Origin: Tubulanus polymorphus
Taxonomy: Eukaryota > Nemertea > Palaeonemertea > Tubulaniformes > Tubulanidae
Assembly (NCBI RefSeq): GCF_964204645.1
Contig: NW_027437447.1
Span: 48,874-112,873, forward strand
Direction of reading: 5' to 3'
Length of the DNA stretch: 64,000 nt
Part shown: one piece after another, positions 39,855 to 50,454 of the stretch
Position numbering within the stretch: the stretch's first letter is position 1
Layout of the letters: every line of letters begins with the position of its first letter
The notes under the pieces: model-generated
Seen by the model: only the letters and a program-made list of their open reading frames with translations
The model's database searches: none
What the model was told of the DNA's origin: nothing
Translations under genes and position numbers: made by a program

Positions 39855-41417
39855 TTATTTCGCGTCTGATAACTTTGTAATAAGCACCTTGTAATTTTTC
39901 GACATAAATACCTTCTTATTAGCATTACATACAATAAATTTATTATCCATAATATATATAGTGTTCTTGTTCATTTTTATACAGTCTTTTCCAGCACCGT
40001 TCCAGTTAGCTTTCACTTGTTCATCGTTTGTCGGGTCAAATCGATCTGTATATCCAATGGCCCACTGTCGACCTTCTCCACACGGTTGGAGAATGTTGAA
40101 AAGAGTCAACCAACACACGAACATGGTCGTTTTTGAGAAGAGTAGTCGCATTTTGTAGGCTGTTTGCTTTTCGCTGTCATTTTCACCAGTCATGAGGTTT
40201 GTAGGCTTGGGTTGACACTTACTATTTTTTTCTTCGATCTCACGGATAATTCGCAGACAGTCATCGGAGCCTGTAATACCTTCAAAATTTTTCATGGTGT
40301 TCATAGAAGAGAGATATTTGATGCTGGACGTATTCAGTCCCATAATCGTATTGAAAGTCACATCGAACATCGGCGAAGAGTCAGTTCCTGTTAGAACAAA
40401 TCGATTTGAAAAACACAACTGGTGGACATGCCTCATTATTACACACAGGTGGCTTTCTAGACAAATGGGTTTTGCACTCATGCGAAATTCAACGTTTCTG
40501 ACACATTTTTCCTGTTGCTCATCGGACATGAGACTGTCTATGTCTATTATGGTCACATCGTCTCGTTCCATGTACTCTCGAAACATCGTTTTCGTTAGAT
40601 ATGGCTGTAACAGACAGAGATTGGCCTCAGAGAACATTTTCTCAGTGTTCGGCGTTCTTGGGCAATACGCGGCTATTTGATTGGCCCTGAATTTAGCAAA
40701 TCGATCTGACGCCGCCGTTTGAACATTTTCGTTCATGGCATGGTTCGTTCTAATCCTATTTATCAAAGCATTCAACTGGTCGGTTTTAACGCTGTCTTCT
40801 TGGCACATTTCATCTGTTATATTATTATCACCTGCTGCTTCGGTTGTTTTTTCATTGCCTTTTTCCAAATCAGGTCTGTAGAAATCATCGTTAAAGACAC
40901 CCATCACGTTACAAACAACATCCGGTGTAGGAGCAGCCATAGAATTTATCCAAAGGGCGTTGGTTAGAGTCTTTTTACACCATTTTTTACCATCATCGAC
41001 CGAGGTGGTTTTCTTTGATGCCGCTGCAGCTGCTTCGGTAGACAGTCCGATATCGTGTGTTGCCTTAATTATAACACTTATACTCCCTGGTCGAAGGGCT
41101 AACCCGGTAAGGTTTTGGCGATTTATCAACACGTCAGGGTCATTAGTCTTTATGAATCTTTCAATTCTAGAGTATAAATCTGTTACTGCGTTTACACTTT
41201 CCATTCCACCTGCTCCGCTGCCACTTCCACCACCGACATTCGCTGCTGTATTGTTTCTCGTAAAACGTACACTTTCCTTCATCATTGAATTCATCAGCGT
41301 CCTGTCATCGATATCTTCTTCGAGTCCTGGCATAGAGCCAACTGTCATTTGTGATTTTTGATATTCCTTGAATCGCATCAACATTTCGATATCGGAACCA
41401 GCAAAAAGTGAATTCAT
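39855..41417 (-). CDS. 520-residue protein of unknown function
   Basis: This is a globular protein with a Gly/Ser loop near residue 63-70, an Ala tract near 130 and no signal peptide. One hydrophobic stretch near 430-450 (TTMFVCWLTLFNIL) is more likely buried than membrane-spanning. The start lies 12 bases after the stop of the upstream gene (41430), so the two probably share a transcript or promoter arrangement. No motif is recognised. Capsid accessory roles are possible but not shown. Confidence 0.75.
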   Translation of the reverse strand: MNSLFAGSDIEMLMRFKEYQKSQMTVGSMPGLEEDIDDRTLMNSMMKESVRFTRNNTAANVGGGSGSGAGGMESVNAVTDLYSRIERFIKTNDPDVLINRQNLTGLALRPGSISVIIKATHDIGLSTEAAAAASKKTTSVDDGKKWCKKTLTNALWINSMAAPTPDVVCNVMGVFNDDFYRPDLEKGNEKTTEAAGDNNITDEMCQEDSVKTDQLNALINRIRTNHAMNENVQTAASDRFAKFRANQIAAYCPRTPNTEKMFSEANLCLLQPYLTKTMFREYMERDDVTIIDIDSLMSDEQQEKCVRNVEFRMSAKPICLESHLCVIMRHVHQLCFSNRFVLTGTDSSPMFDVTFNTIMGLNTSSIKYLSSMNTMKNFEGITGSDDCLRIIREIEEKNSKCQPKPTNLMTGENDSEKQTAYKMRLLFSKTTMFVCWLTLFNILQPCGEGRQWAIGYTDRFDPTNDEQVKANWNGAGKDCIKMNKNTIYIMDNKFIVCNANKKVFMSKNYKVLITKLSDAK

Positions 41418-41429
41418 GTTGGTCGACTA

Positions 41430-43538
41430 CTAATCTTCTTCGCAGCGTAATGAATTATCGATGAAACAACCGTTACCGAAAATAATATCAACCAAACGCA
41501 TCAGAAATGCATTATTTATATCAGCGATCGATTGACATAGATATAAGGAGAAAGCTGTATCCGCACGTAGCAAACAGTAATTTTTATGCGTGGGCGCAGT
41601 GCTCATTTTTGCATTAACGAAGGTATCGCTTGCTGTTTTGGCCTCGTTTAGACCGTGTTTAGTCCTTTTCATGTTTTTCGTGCTATATTTCAGCTCACTT
41701 TTTTCCAAGAGTGTTTGAGCTGTCTCTTTTTCGACCATGCACGATATACGTAGCGTTGCTCCGTCCACTAAAGGTAAGAGTGTCTCAAATTGGTCATCTC
41801 CGCAGTGGTGTGGGTTGGTTTCAGCATCATTAGGTTGTTCTGGTGTTTCGTTGGCTGATTCGTCGATCGCCATTTCAACATCACACTCATCCACATTCAA
41901 GTCCTTGAGACTCTTCACCAGCACATCTTCCACTCCTTCATAAGCAGCACCACCGAAAATCAACTTTGCGTATTTCGTAATGAGTTCTAACTTGTTTTTC
42001 TGTGAAACCTTCCTCGAAACTTGTATTACACGTAGAATGTCTTGCATGAAATCACTAAAGATCGCTGGTTGAAATAAACCGTTGATATATTCAAATGCTC
42101 GACGGGGTATACATCTTAATTCATGAGTACTGAACAAAGGTGGGTACTGATATGCTTCGGGTGTTACACATTCGCCGTCCAACGAGAATACTCTGGTCAC
42201 ACCCATACACGTGAACCAAACTTTCCGATCAGTAACATCAATTTGAAAGAGATATTCCAAATTTGAACATTTTTTCTCCGCATTCGTAAGAGTCCTGTTG
42301 GTAGTTCGTTCCAAAATGAAGACTCCTCTCTTGGCGTCTATTAGAATAAGATCGTCTTCCTCGTATATGATGGTTTCGCCGCCGCCGCCGCCACCGTTTA
42401 TCTTGGATAAAAGGAATTTTATCACTTCCCTTACAACAGATTCGTGTCTCATCCAAGAATTGACCCACACCTTTTCTACCCTGTTTAATGCGAATGAGAA
42501 AATCAGCCAAGGAAATTTTTTCACTCTATAGCATTGAAGAGCTTTCCTATTTTGTTTTCCCTTTCGTGTGTCAAATCTAATCTTAGGCATGTTGGTATTT
42601 TTCATAATATTTCTGTGTGACTGGTCAGTAGACGACGAACAACGACCTCGTCCATTTTCAGACATTTTTTTCCTCTTTTTCATTGGACCGAGCATGATAT
42701 TCTCCAATTCGGTTTCTTCTGTGTCTTCGGAATCTTCATTGTACTGTTCCTTTACAGCATGAGCAGCGGCTCTGGTCGTAGAAGATGACGGTTTTGGTGT
42801 TTCTGATTGTACGCTGCTGAAGTATATTTCTTGAACATGGTTGATGAATTCCACTTCCTTTTTACCGATTCTGTTGTAGGCTTCAGACAGATGGCTCACC
42901 TCCAGAGTGTTTATCCAACAAAGCATGTTGGTGTTACGACACTCTTTCCACCACTCAAGGGGCTCGGGATCAAAAAATAAATGCGGCCCATTTCTCATTA
43001 TTTCATCGCTGTTTTTTACCACAGTGAAGAGGAAGTTACGACTCTCGATGGTTGATAACTCGCTGGTATACGAGTCATAGTGAAAATTTTTGCTCATCTG
43101 CTTCCATTTCATTTTTTTAGCAAACGATTTGAACTGACTGCTCGACGTGAATCTCAGAAGAACCAGAACACCGGGTTTTTGATAGAGTTCTGCTATTTTA
43201 ACCGGAGACAATTCATCAGAGTCAAAACTGAACAAGTCCATATTCAACCGATGTATTTCTAAGTTTTCACCGACCGAAACACCACTCAGGTCATCATTTT
43301 GGCGCCGATGAGCGTGTGAATTCAATTTGAACACGTAACTGGACAAGTTCGATATTTTCTTCTTCATTTTAGACTTGATGGGTTTGCAATTCGCAGTCGC
43401 AGCATCATTTTCGCCGTCTTCTATACTGGTGGTGACACCTTGAAATTCGAAGTCTTCGCCGTATTTCTCTACAACACATCCCTTGAGGATGTCATACTTT
43501 GAAATAGTCAAATCGCTTTCCACGTTATACAAAAACAT
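41430..43538 (-). CDS. 702-residue protein of unknown function
   Basis: This is a globular protein with a KKRKK patch near 285, a Gly6 loop near 385 and an acidic stretch near 560-590. No membrane segment or catalytic motif is visible. It stands directly upstream of the 520-residue gene on the same strand. Upstream, at 43572-43597 and 43649-43676, are two copies of the AATTTTCC/AAGTCC/AACTTCC element. Confidence 0.75.
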   Translation of the reverse strand: MFLYNVESDLTISKYDILKGCVVEKYGEDFEFQGVTTSIEDGENDAATANCKPIKSKMKKKISNLSSYVFKLNSHAHRRQNDDLSGVSVGENLEIHRLNMDLFSFDSDELSPVKIAELYQKPGVLVLLRFTSSSQFKSFAKKMKWKQMSKNFHYDSYTSELSTIESRNFLFTVVKNSDEIMRNGPHLFFDPEPLEWWKECRNTNMLCWINTLEVSHLSEAYNRIGKKEVEFINHVQEIYFSSVQSETPKPSSSTTRAAAHAVKEQYNEDSEDTEETELENIMLGPMKKRKKMSENGRGRCSSSTDQSHRNIMKNTNMPKIRFDTRKGKQNRKALQCYRVKKFPWLIFSFALNRVEKVWVNSWMRHESVVREVIKFLLSKINGGGGGGETIIYEEDDLILIDAKRGVFILERTTNRTLTNAEKKCSNLEYLFQIDVTDRKVWFTCMGVTRVFSLDGECVTPEAYQYPPLFSTHELRCIPRRAFEYINGLFQPAIFSDFMQDILRVIQVSRKVSQKNKLELITKYAKLIFGGAAYEGVEDVLVKSLKDLNVDECDVEMAIDESANETPEQPNDAETNPHHCGDDQFETLLPLVDGATLRISCMVEKETAQTLLEKSELKYSTKNMKRTKHGLNEAKTASDTFVNAKMSTAPTHKNYCLLRADTAFSLYLCQSIADINNAFLMRLVDIIFGNGCFIDNSLRCEED

Positions 43539-43571
43539 ATTCGCTGAAGTTCAAAATTCGAAAATTATGTT

Positions 43572-43676
43572 GAAAAATTTTCCAAGTCCCAACTTCCGCT
43601 TCAGAGACGTATTTCTAAACAAGGAAGTAATGTCGGTAAAATAACTTGGAAAATTCTTGGAGAAGTCCAACTTCCT
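43572..43676. promoter_or_regulatory. Two GAAAATTTTCC/AAGTCC/AACTTCC elements in a gene gap
   Basis: The first copy is at 43572-43597 and a degenerate one ends at 43676. Both lie between two minus-strand genes and in plus orientation, so they do not follow the usual 3' arrangement. Confidence 0.3.
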
Positions 43677-43717
43677 GTTCGCAGACCAATTTCTATTTTC
43701 ATCTTTTTGACGACTTA

Positions 43718-44743
43718 TCACTGAACATTACCGAACTGTGTTATTAGAGGCGATGCTGCAGATCTCTTTGAGCGTTTGGTTCGAGGTCTGTCCGTTTTAT
43801 TACCAACGCTGACTTTTGTTGTTGGTATTGTTACACTTTGGTTATTTTCGGACAACGCCGATGATGAACTAGCACTTGACGCACTTCGAATGCTGGCATC
43901 TGGCACACTTGGCAAACGTACCTTTTTCCCATATCCAATATCGAACATGTATGCACTTCGAATTTCCTGTCTATCGATTCCCGATTGATCTGCATGGGAT
44001 TCTGTCTCAGACTCAACACCACCGTTGTCGTCGTCTATTGTCATGGCTGCATCGATATCAATTTTGGTCATGTGTTGCCTACCAGCTTGACAGACCTGTG
44101 TAATGGCCAACTTTTTCTTTCTGTCGTACACTATTTGGCCGATTTTCTGACTCGTGTGTTGTAAATTATTCGAAATGGGTAGTAGTTTGTTTAGAACCAA
44201 GTTAAATTCTGCAAACCACAATTCTTTACCCCTAGCCGTGAATTGTTCGTCCACGGTTACCCCAGTGCTGCCTTTTTCTCGCTGTTGCTTGTCAGAGGCA
44301 TGGTGCATATTTTCTACAGTTATATAATTTTGCCAGCACTCTATCAGTCGATAGTAATCTTTTTCAGATTCCAACTTCTTAGTGGCTAATAGTTTAACAT
44401 ATTCTACAGCTTCCCTGTGATTTTTTTTCATTTCACGCAGTACTTTGTAAACGTTGGTCAAATAAATTTGAGATTTTGCCATATCCATAGCTTGAATGCG
44501 AATTACCTTCTCCCTCATGGGGTCGGTCAATAAAATTGATCTCAAATCACCGAGCGAGGGGTAAGAATCTTCCTCATTGTAGTCGCGACCGATCTCCTCT
44601 TCACCCGATTGTGTAGGCTTCGATATGTTGCTGTAATACGGATTAAACCATTCGTATGAATCGGCTAGCGTTTGTAAATGTGCTTCGTCGAACGAATTTC
44701 TCATGTTTGAGAGCCATCGTACGATAGTGTTAAGGATATCCAT
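43718..44743 (-). CDS. 341-residue protein of unknown function
   Basis: The N-terminal 230 residues are mostly helical, and the C-terminal 100 are Ser/Asn/Thr-rich and end with a basic RPRTKRSKRS stretch suited to nuclear localisation. No family is recognised. Its ATG is only 12 bases from the ATG of the divergent 943-residue gene, so the promoters must lie inside the neighbouring coding sequences. Confidence 0.75.
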   Translation of the reverse strand: MDILNTIVRWLSNMRNSFDEAHLQTLADSYEWFNPYYSNISKPTQSGEEEIGRDYNEEDSYPSLGDLRSILLTDPMREKVIRIQAMDMAKSQIYLTNVYKVLREMKKNHREAVEYVKLLATKKLESEKDYYRLIECWQNYITVENMHHASDKQQREKGSTGVTVDEQFTARGKELWFAEFNLVLNKLLPISNNLQHTSQKIGQIVYDRKKKLAITQVCQAGRQHMTKIDIDAAMTIDDDNGGVESETESHADQSGIDRQEIRSAYMFDIGYGKKVRLPSVPDASIRSASSASSSSALSENNQSVTIPTTKVSVGNKTDRPRTKRSKRSAASPLITQFGNVQ

Positions 44744-44755
44744 TTATTTCACCGC

Positions 44756-47587
44756 ATGCGCGTCAAAATGCCACAACAGATATCCGACGATATTCCGACA
44801 CCTCACGAATTTATTCTGTCTATGATAGGCAGAAAGGCGGCTTCTCAATTGGAAACTTTAAATCTGCTCGAAAAATGCTACAAGAAATGGATGAGTGTAC
44901 CTTTAGAATCGCTGACCAACTGTACGCTGTGTAGTGCGTTTGTTAAAATTCGCAAACGATACCCTAAAGAACTTTGGCTCACGACGGACTGTGCCAAATG
45001 TATTTTTGTGATAAACAGGTTCAGTATCGAACTCGCCGAAAATCCATCAGGTCTGCTCGTGTCCTGGTACTTTGCACGAAAACAAATGCAGGCATTGATA
45101 GGATTAATGGAAAGGGAAACAAAAAAGAAACTCAGTTCGTTGGAATATGCCAAATGGGAAAAACACCTGGACACGAAAAGCAAAGACCCCACAGTATTTT
45201 TGGACGAAGTTTCATTCGAAATCGATTGCATTTCAATGCTGATACACGTATTCATGGGTAGATGCAAATCAGAGGAGGGTGCTTTCGAAAATACTCACGG
45301 GCTGGATGGCAAACACGCTGAAATGCTTAATTTAGATAAAAGCATGAGACAGAGTGTTGTAGCCATGCATATGTACACGGATAGGTACTTGACGAAAAAA
45401 CGCCTTGTGCACACAGGAAATAAACTGGATAACGACGAAGTGGCTAGACTGCGACAAGAAAGAGCTAATATGGTCAATAAGAAGAAAAATGAGAAACACA
45501 AAGTGGCCAAGTTCAAACGATTCATGAAATCGACGACATATTTATGGGGTAAAGACGATATGCACGATAATGAACTGATCAGTATCACAAATCCGGATGA
45601 ATTGCTGAAAAATGTCTGCAGAATGGCTACGAATGATAACAATAAGTGCACCCACGTGGAAAACAGGAATTCGTGTGTCTATGGTAACACGGGGACTTTG
45701 TTTCTGGCAGCAGAGCAAAATAAACTACCCGATTACAGATATCTGATCGACGACGAATGGGTCGAAGAAAAAGTACTGCAGGACTATCGGAAACAACACG
45801 GCCAAGTCCCAGAGGATGAGGTGGAGAGAGACGAAATTGTCAACCGGGGTTATGTGAATTTTCATAAGGAAAGTGCTAAAAAATCAGAAAATCTACCTGG
45901 TGTGCACAAGATAAAAACCCACTACGATCCCAAACTGCATTGTAAGTACGAACGAGCTGCGATGGCGAGCGGTGAAGGAGGAAGTGGCATTGGAGGAAAA
46001 ATTACAAGTGTTCACAGCGGTGAAACCGGTGGTGGTGGTTCGAAGAATAATGCTGTAACGGTTGAAACGGTACTAGAAGCGGCTAGGCATTCGCATCTGA
46101 GTAAAATGAGAAGAGAATTGATGTCGTGTAGAACAGTTACATCGAATGACACGCATAACAGTGATAAACAACGCAAGGGTAAGAAACGCAAACACACGGA
46201 TATCGAAATTGACTACGAATTGGAAGAGGGGGAGGTGGAGGAGTCAGAGGATGATGGCACGGCAGATTTGTTTTCATATAACAGCGACGATGACAGCGAT
46301 AACGATGAAATGGATGAATGTGGTAGTTCACAAGCCACAAATTTGGGTTGTGGTGACAAAGAAATTGATCAGAACATCGCCGCCGAAGATTATAAAATAA
46401 AAGGTAAAGTTGTAAATACAAAAGAAAGAATAACAAGTATGCGCCTAAATGCTGGCTTGAACTCCATGAGCAAAAAAATCAAGTACAACAACGCAGGAAT
46501 TAACGATAATAACCAAAGAAATAATTTATTGTCATCTATAATTAATACACCTTCCTCAAGTACATCAGACGCGTCAAGAAATCGCCACCACTTTGATTTG
46601 ACACGCGAATTGCGGCGTAAAAATATGAGAAAAAAAGAGGAAAGTGTTTCTACGACTACATTTTTGCTGCGTTTACATTACATGACAACCACATGCCAAC
46701 ACCACGTTTCTACCGATACCGAGAGTGCCGATCCAAGAGTGAACAATGTTTCGAAAGACCAACACACACCTTTTTTCTGCAATTCTCCATTGGAATATCT
46801 ACACTCTGCCAGACCACCGTGTGTTTTCTGTACACTGTCCATGTCCAAAGGTATGGGCTGGGTTCTGAACGACGCTGTCAAAATGAGCAAGGAAGAAATG
46901 CAAATGGTTGGCTCCGGGTGTGGTCTTTCGAATCATAACGTGAAATGGAAAAGTTTTAATCACACAAAGAGTGGCAGCACCAAACGCGGTGGTCAAGTTG
47001 GACTTAGGGGAATTGCTCTCGGTATGAGTAGTGGTGGTGGTGGTGGTGGTGGTAGTGGTGGTGGTAGATCGAATGGTGGCGATTTCATTAACGCACATTT
47101 GAATAATCCACAACCATCCATTTACACTGCCGGGTTAGATGATGCACACGTGACCATCGAGAATGGACTTAGTGAAATTTACAAGACTTGGTATGGATCC
47201 AAGTATAAAACATTGCTCTACGATGTTTTCGAAAAAGTCTACAAGGGCCGCATTCGACTGGCCGTTAGCAATACAACTGGCTTGAGCAAAGACGACACAA
47301 TGATGATTTCGCATACCGACGATCACAAAATGTGCATCACCTTACACGGTCATATTAATACCTCCACGAACGTATTATGCAAAGCTAACACAAGAAAAAC
47401 TCTAATAGAGTCCGACGTGTTCCAAATGGATTCGTTAGAAAAGCCACTGCACACTTGCAATGTTCCGTATACAGTTCTCGCACTAGAAACACTACTGGAG
47501 AATAATACCAAGTTACCTACACTGGAACAACGGCGTGTACAGACGTTGGCTCATAATCATAGTTTGACTACGAATATACGAATTTAG
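44756..47587 (+). CDS. 943-residue Cys-containing protein, packaging factor candidate
   Basis: The start is at 44756 or at the second ATG, 44768. Two CxxC pairs lie at about 57-60 and 80-83 (NCTLC and DCAKC), and a third, CVFC, lies near residue 690 within a well-structured C-terminal third. The pattern could bind zinc. Between them are basic (KKKNEKHKVAKFKR) and acidic linkers and a Gly8 tract near 760. Cys-rich proteins of this size in herpesviruses include the UL28- and UL32-type packaging proteins. The comparison is only by general features, and I do not assign it. Confidence 0.75.
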   Translation: MRVKMPQQISDDIPTPHEFILSMIGRKAASQLETLNLLEKCYKKWMSVPLESLTNCTLCSAFVKIRKRYPKELWLTTDCAKCIFVINRFSIELAENPSGLLVSWYFARKQMQALIGLMERETKKKLSSLEYAKWEKHLDTKSKDPTVFLDEVSFEIDCISMLIHVFMGRCKSEEGAFENTHGLDGKHAEMLNLDKSMRQSVVAMHMYTDRYLTKKRLVHTGNKLDNDEVARLRQERANMVNKKKNEKHKVAKFKRFMKSTTYLWGKDDMHDNELISITNPDELLKNVCRMATNDNNKCTHVENRNSCVYGNTGTLFLAAEQNKLPDYRYLIDDEWVEEKVLQDYRKQHGQVPEDEVERDEIVNRGYVNFHKESAKKSENLPGVHKIKTHYDPKLHCKYERAAMASGEGGSGIGGKITSVHSGETGGGGSKNNAVTVETVLEAARHSHLSKMRRELMSCRTVTSNDTHNSDKQRKGKKRKHTDIEIDYELEEGEVEESEDDGTADLFSYNSDDDSDNDEMDECGSSQATNLGCGDKEIDQNIAAEDYKIKGKVVNTKERITSMRLNAGLNSMSKKIKYNNAGINDNNQRNNLLSSIINTPSSSTSDASRNRHHFDLTRELRRKNMRKKEESVSTTTFLLRLHYMTTTCQHHVSTDTESADPRVNNVSKDQHTPFFCNSPLEYLHSARPPCVFCTLSMSKGMGWVLNDAVKMSKEEMQMVGSGCGLSNHNVKWKSFNHTKSGSTKRGGQVGLRGIALGMSSGGGGGGGSGGGRSNGGDFINAHLNNPQPSIYTAGLDDAHVTIENGLSEIYKTWYGSKYKTLLYDVFEKVYKGRIRLAVSNTTGLSKDDTMMISHTDDHKMCITLHGHINTSTNVLCKANTRKTLIESDVFQMDSLEKPLHTCNVPYTVLALETLLENNTKLPTLEQRRVQTLAHNHSLTTNIRI

Positions 47588-47674
47588 CACTACGATACCA
47601 TTGTGAAGAATCAGAAATATTGCAGCATGAAATTAAAGTTACTAATAATGAATTGTCTCAGTGTTTTTTTGCCA

Positions 47675-48577
47675 TTATTGCCCCTTCTTGTACAGTTGAG
47701 CATACATAATAGGGAACTGTGCTTTAGCGCTACCGTAGACGTTGAGATACTCCTTCGCGTAGTCATTCATATACTGGTCGACCTTGTCTTCGGGTATGAT
47801 GCCGACTTCGGAGAGTAAATTCTTCATTACATCACGCATCTCGTCGCTATCGCTGTATTTACAGGTGACCATCGGATATTCGATTACATCAATACCGAGG
47901 CCACATTCCTCAAACGTTGGTCTCATATCCGTCATTACGTTGGATATTTCGTCTTCGATTGTCATGCCGAGTCCGTAATTCGAAGCCTTGATTTTTTTGA
48001 AGTCGTTGATGTATGTTGCCCACTCGGGGTACTTCTTCGCCATAATCGCTGTAATGTGAAGCATGTATTTGCACGACTGAGCAACGCTGACGGTCATAAC
48101 AAACTTTCCGTTGGGTTTCAGAAGACATTCAGAAATAATTCGCAGAGCTTTCGGGAAATTGGTCCAGTGTAAGGCCATAAACGACGTGACCACATCGAAT
48201 TTCTGACCAGAGTAGAGTTTCATCACCTTTTCTTCGTCCGTGATATCGCAGACATCGAACCTGATTCGATCACCGTACTTGGCCGTGGCATTTTTGATGA
48301 AACTCGGATTGAGATCGAATGCTACGATAGAGTCAGGTGGTGGAATTTTCACACTTAGGTACTTGTCCCAGAATACACTTGTCACTTTCCCATCACCACA
48401 TCCAGCATCTACAACGTTACTGACAGGATGATTACGATACATAAAACACATGGCTCCACACTCATCTATTACCGTTTTGAACATTTGGAGTTGATGATTT
48501 TTCGCTGTGTATTCATCCGGGTACCTAGGTGTCTTCGATGATTGTGTAGGAGTTGAAGTGACTGGATATTTCGCCAT
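47675..48577 (-). CDS. SAM-dependent methyltransferase, juvenile-hormone-methyltransferase type
   Basis: The 300-residue protein has a class I methyltransferase fold. Motif I, VVDAGCGDGK (55-64), binds S-adenosylmethionine. FDLNPSFI (about 86-93) carries the acidic residue that contacts the ribose, RFDVCDI is the next strand, and a hydrophobic strand with ALHW follows. The N-terminal Y-x-(K/N)-x-(N)-x2-Q segment (around 23-32) and the overall plan match the small-molecule methyltransferases related to insect juvenile hormone acid methyltransferase. The substrate cannot be told. It is the last gene before host-like DNA and may be a viral capture or a host gene. Convergent with the 943-residue gene, with an 87-base gap. 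Confidence 0.85.
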   Translation of the reverse strand: MAKYPVTSTPTQSSKTPRYPDEYTAKNHQLQMFKTVIDECGAMCFMYRNHPVSNVVDAGCGDGKVTSVFWDKYLSVKIPPPDSIVAFDLNPSFIKNATAKYGDRIRFDVCDITDEEKVMKLYSGQKFDVVTSFMALHWTNFPKALRIISECLLKPNGKFVMTVSVAQSCKYMLHITAIMAKKYPEWATYINDFKKIKASNYGLGMTIEDEISNVMTDMRPTFEECGLGIDVIEYPMVTCKYSDSDEMRDVMKNLLSEVGIIPEDKVDQYMNDYAKEYLNVYGSAKAQFPIMYAQLYKKGQ

Positions 48578-48785
48578 TTTATTACAGTATATTATTCTCA
48601 GAGCAAGATATATCTATCAACAAGCTGTCTCAGCGCAAGAATCATGGAATAATCGAAGGAACATATGCTAGTGGTTATTATTGTTACAGTATGGTATTTA
48701 CAACAAAAATGCAAAAGTCTGATTAATAAGGTGGGAGAACACACTTTTGACCCACTTCAACATTGAAAACGAGTAAAGTTTCAAC

Positions 48786-49007
48786 ATGCCAGAATACTGT
48801 ATTCTGTGCGAAAAAGACATTTCATCGAGTTTCCCCAGACATTTAAAGGATTTCCATCGGATAAAGGAACGGGCAGTGACACTATATGGAACCGATATAA
48901 AGGTTTGTATTAAACAAGTATTTTATCAACATTTGAGACCGATAATATTATTTTGTTTGAATGACGTTTTTAAAGTTCGGCTTGGATTTCTAGAGAGCGC
49001 GGAATGA
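48786..49007 (+). CDS. Zinc-finger exon of host type
   Basis: The start codes for a C-x2-C-x10-H-x4-H finger (residues 5-23). A possible splice donor (AAG GTTTGT) lies at about 48900-48908, after which the frame loses character. I take it as a first exon of a host or transposon gene with later exons missing or unrecognised. The gene at 51442 starts with a similar finger. Confidence 0.4.
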   Translation: MPEYCILCEKDISSSFPRHLKDFHRIKERAVTLYGTDIKVCIKQVFYQHLRPIILFCLNDVFKVRLGFLESAE

Positions 49008-50454
49008 CATATATGTGATGTGATGGAGTCGAGCTACTGTCACTATGATGAAAAATCATCAAAGTTACATCATCGCATGCCAACTATCAAAATATCAACC
49101 GATAATTCAATATTTAATTCAAAACAATATTGACTCTTGTTTTTCAAAATTTAAGTTGTATTCTAAATTATAAAGATATAATTCAGTGACAGTGAAGTTT
49201 TGGTCGACTTCTGTTATAGAGAAGTTATCTTTTTCTTGTATTTGGTGTGAGAAACTAAGCGCTTAGCAGCAGCTTTCTATATGGTATTGTATTTTATCAT
49301 CCAGTAATTCTAAGCACATGAGCGCGGCTTTTTAGGAAATTCAGGGGAGGGGGGGGGGGGTGTTTAATTCAAGGGATTTCGACAAATCTTACAAAATTCC
49401 AGAGAATGTCGAAAACTTATTCTAGTTCTTACCGCATTGACTAGCCGGCTCTAATTAACCCACCGTTTTAAGTATGCGATGACCCGTCATCAATTATCGG
49501 TTGTTTATAATCACTGCTAATAACCAGTAGTTACAGATATTAATAATTCCAGCCAAGAAAACACGTTGACTGGAATAAAATCTTTTAAATTTCAGTTAAT
49601 TCATTTCAAATAGTTGAATTCTGAAAATTATTCTATCATATTTTTTAATAAAAATTGTAGATTGTGTTAAAATTTGAAAGAGAATGAGACAATGATTACT
49701 TTAGGAGATCTAAAATATTCACCTCTCTCTTAGCGATATGCTTAAAATTACATTTACAGTTAGGAAACCTATGAGCTCAGATTAGATTAAACCAATACCT
49801 TCTGTCGTAAATGATCGTCCAAACTAAATAAACTTAACAACAACATCTTATAATTGGATCCCATTCAGAAATGTTTTCAACGTTTTATGTCCAGTGCAAT
49901 ACTTCGACTAACAGTGGCGTCTGAAGACCCATGGAGTACCATTTCAAAATGATAAACTAAAAAGATTATCATCCATCAACGCAGAAACAATGTTGAAACC
50001 ATTGTTTATTACGGCGGGGGAGGGGGAGGGGGGAGAAAATTTTGAAAAAACTTCCCATTTTACACTTTCATGAATCTCCAGTAGGGCGCTTCAATGGAAT
50101 GGATGAACTGTTGCCTAGCATTATGGCATCATTATGCGAATAACCAAAACAAGTATACTATACAGGTGAAGTAGTAAATTGGCCGTTTTGCGGGGCGAGG
50201 GGGGGGGGGGGGGTAATTTTGAACCAAAAGGACTAGAATCCTAAAACCAACGGCATATGAGAGATCTTGCCTAAATATTAAGACGAAAACCGAAATCGAT
50301 GTCATATTTGATTAGTACACCATCTACAGGAACATGAGTTTACTTTAACAAGCGACTAATAAATCATCAACTGCATCTGAAAATAACAACTGAATTTGAC
50401 TGTTGACCTTCTAACTCTGTATTAGGCAATTTGCCCACCCTAGTACCCATCGTA
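49008..50454. other. Non-coding host-like DNA with poly-G runs
   Basis: No open frame of note is present. Long G runs occur at about 49346-49360, 50016-50035 and 50199-50213. Composition is AT-rich elsewhere and unlike the viral blocks. Confidence 0.5.
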
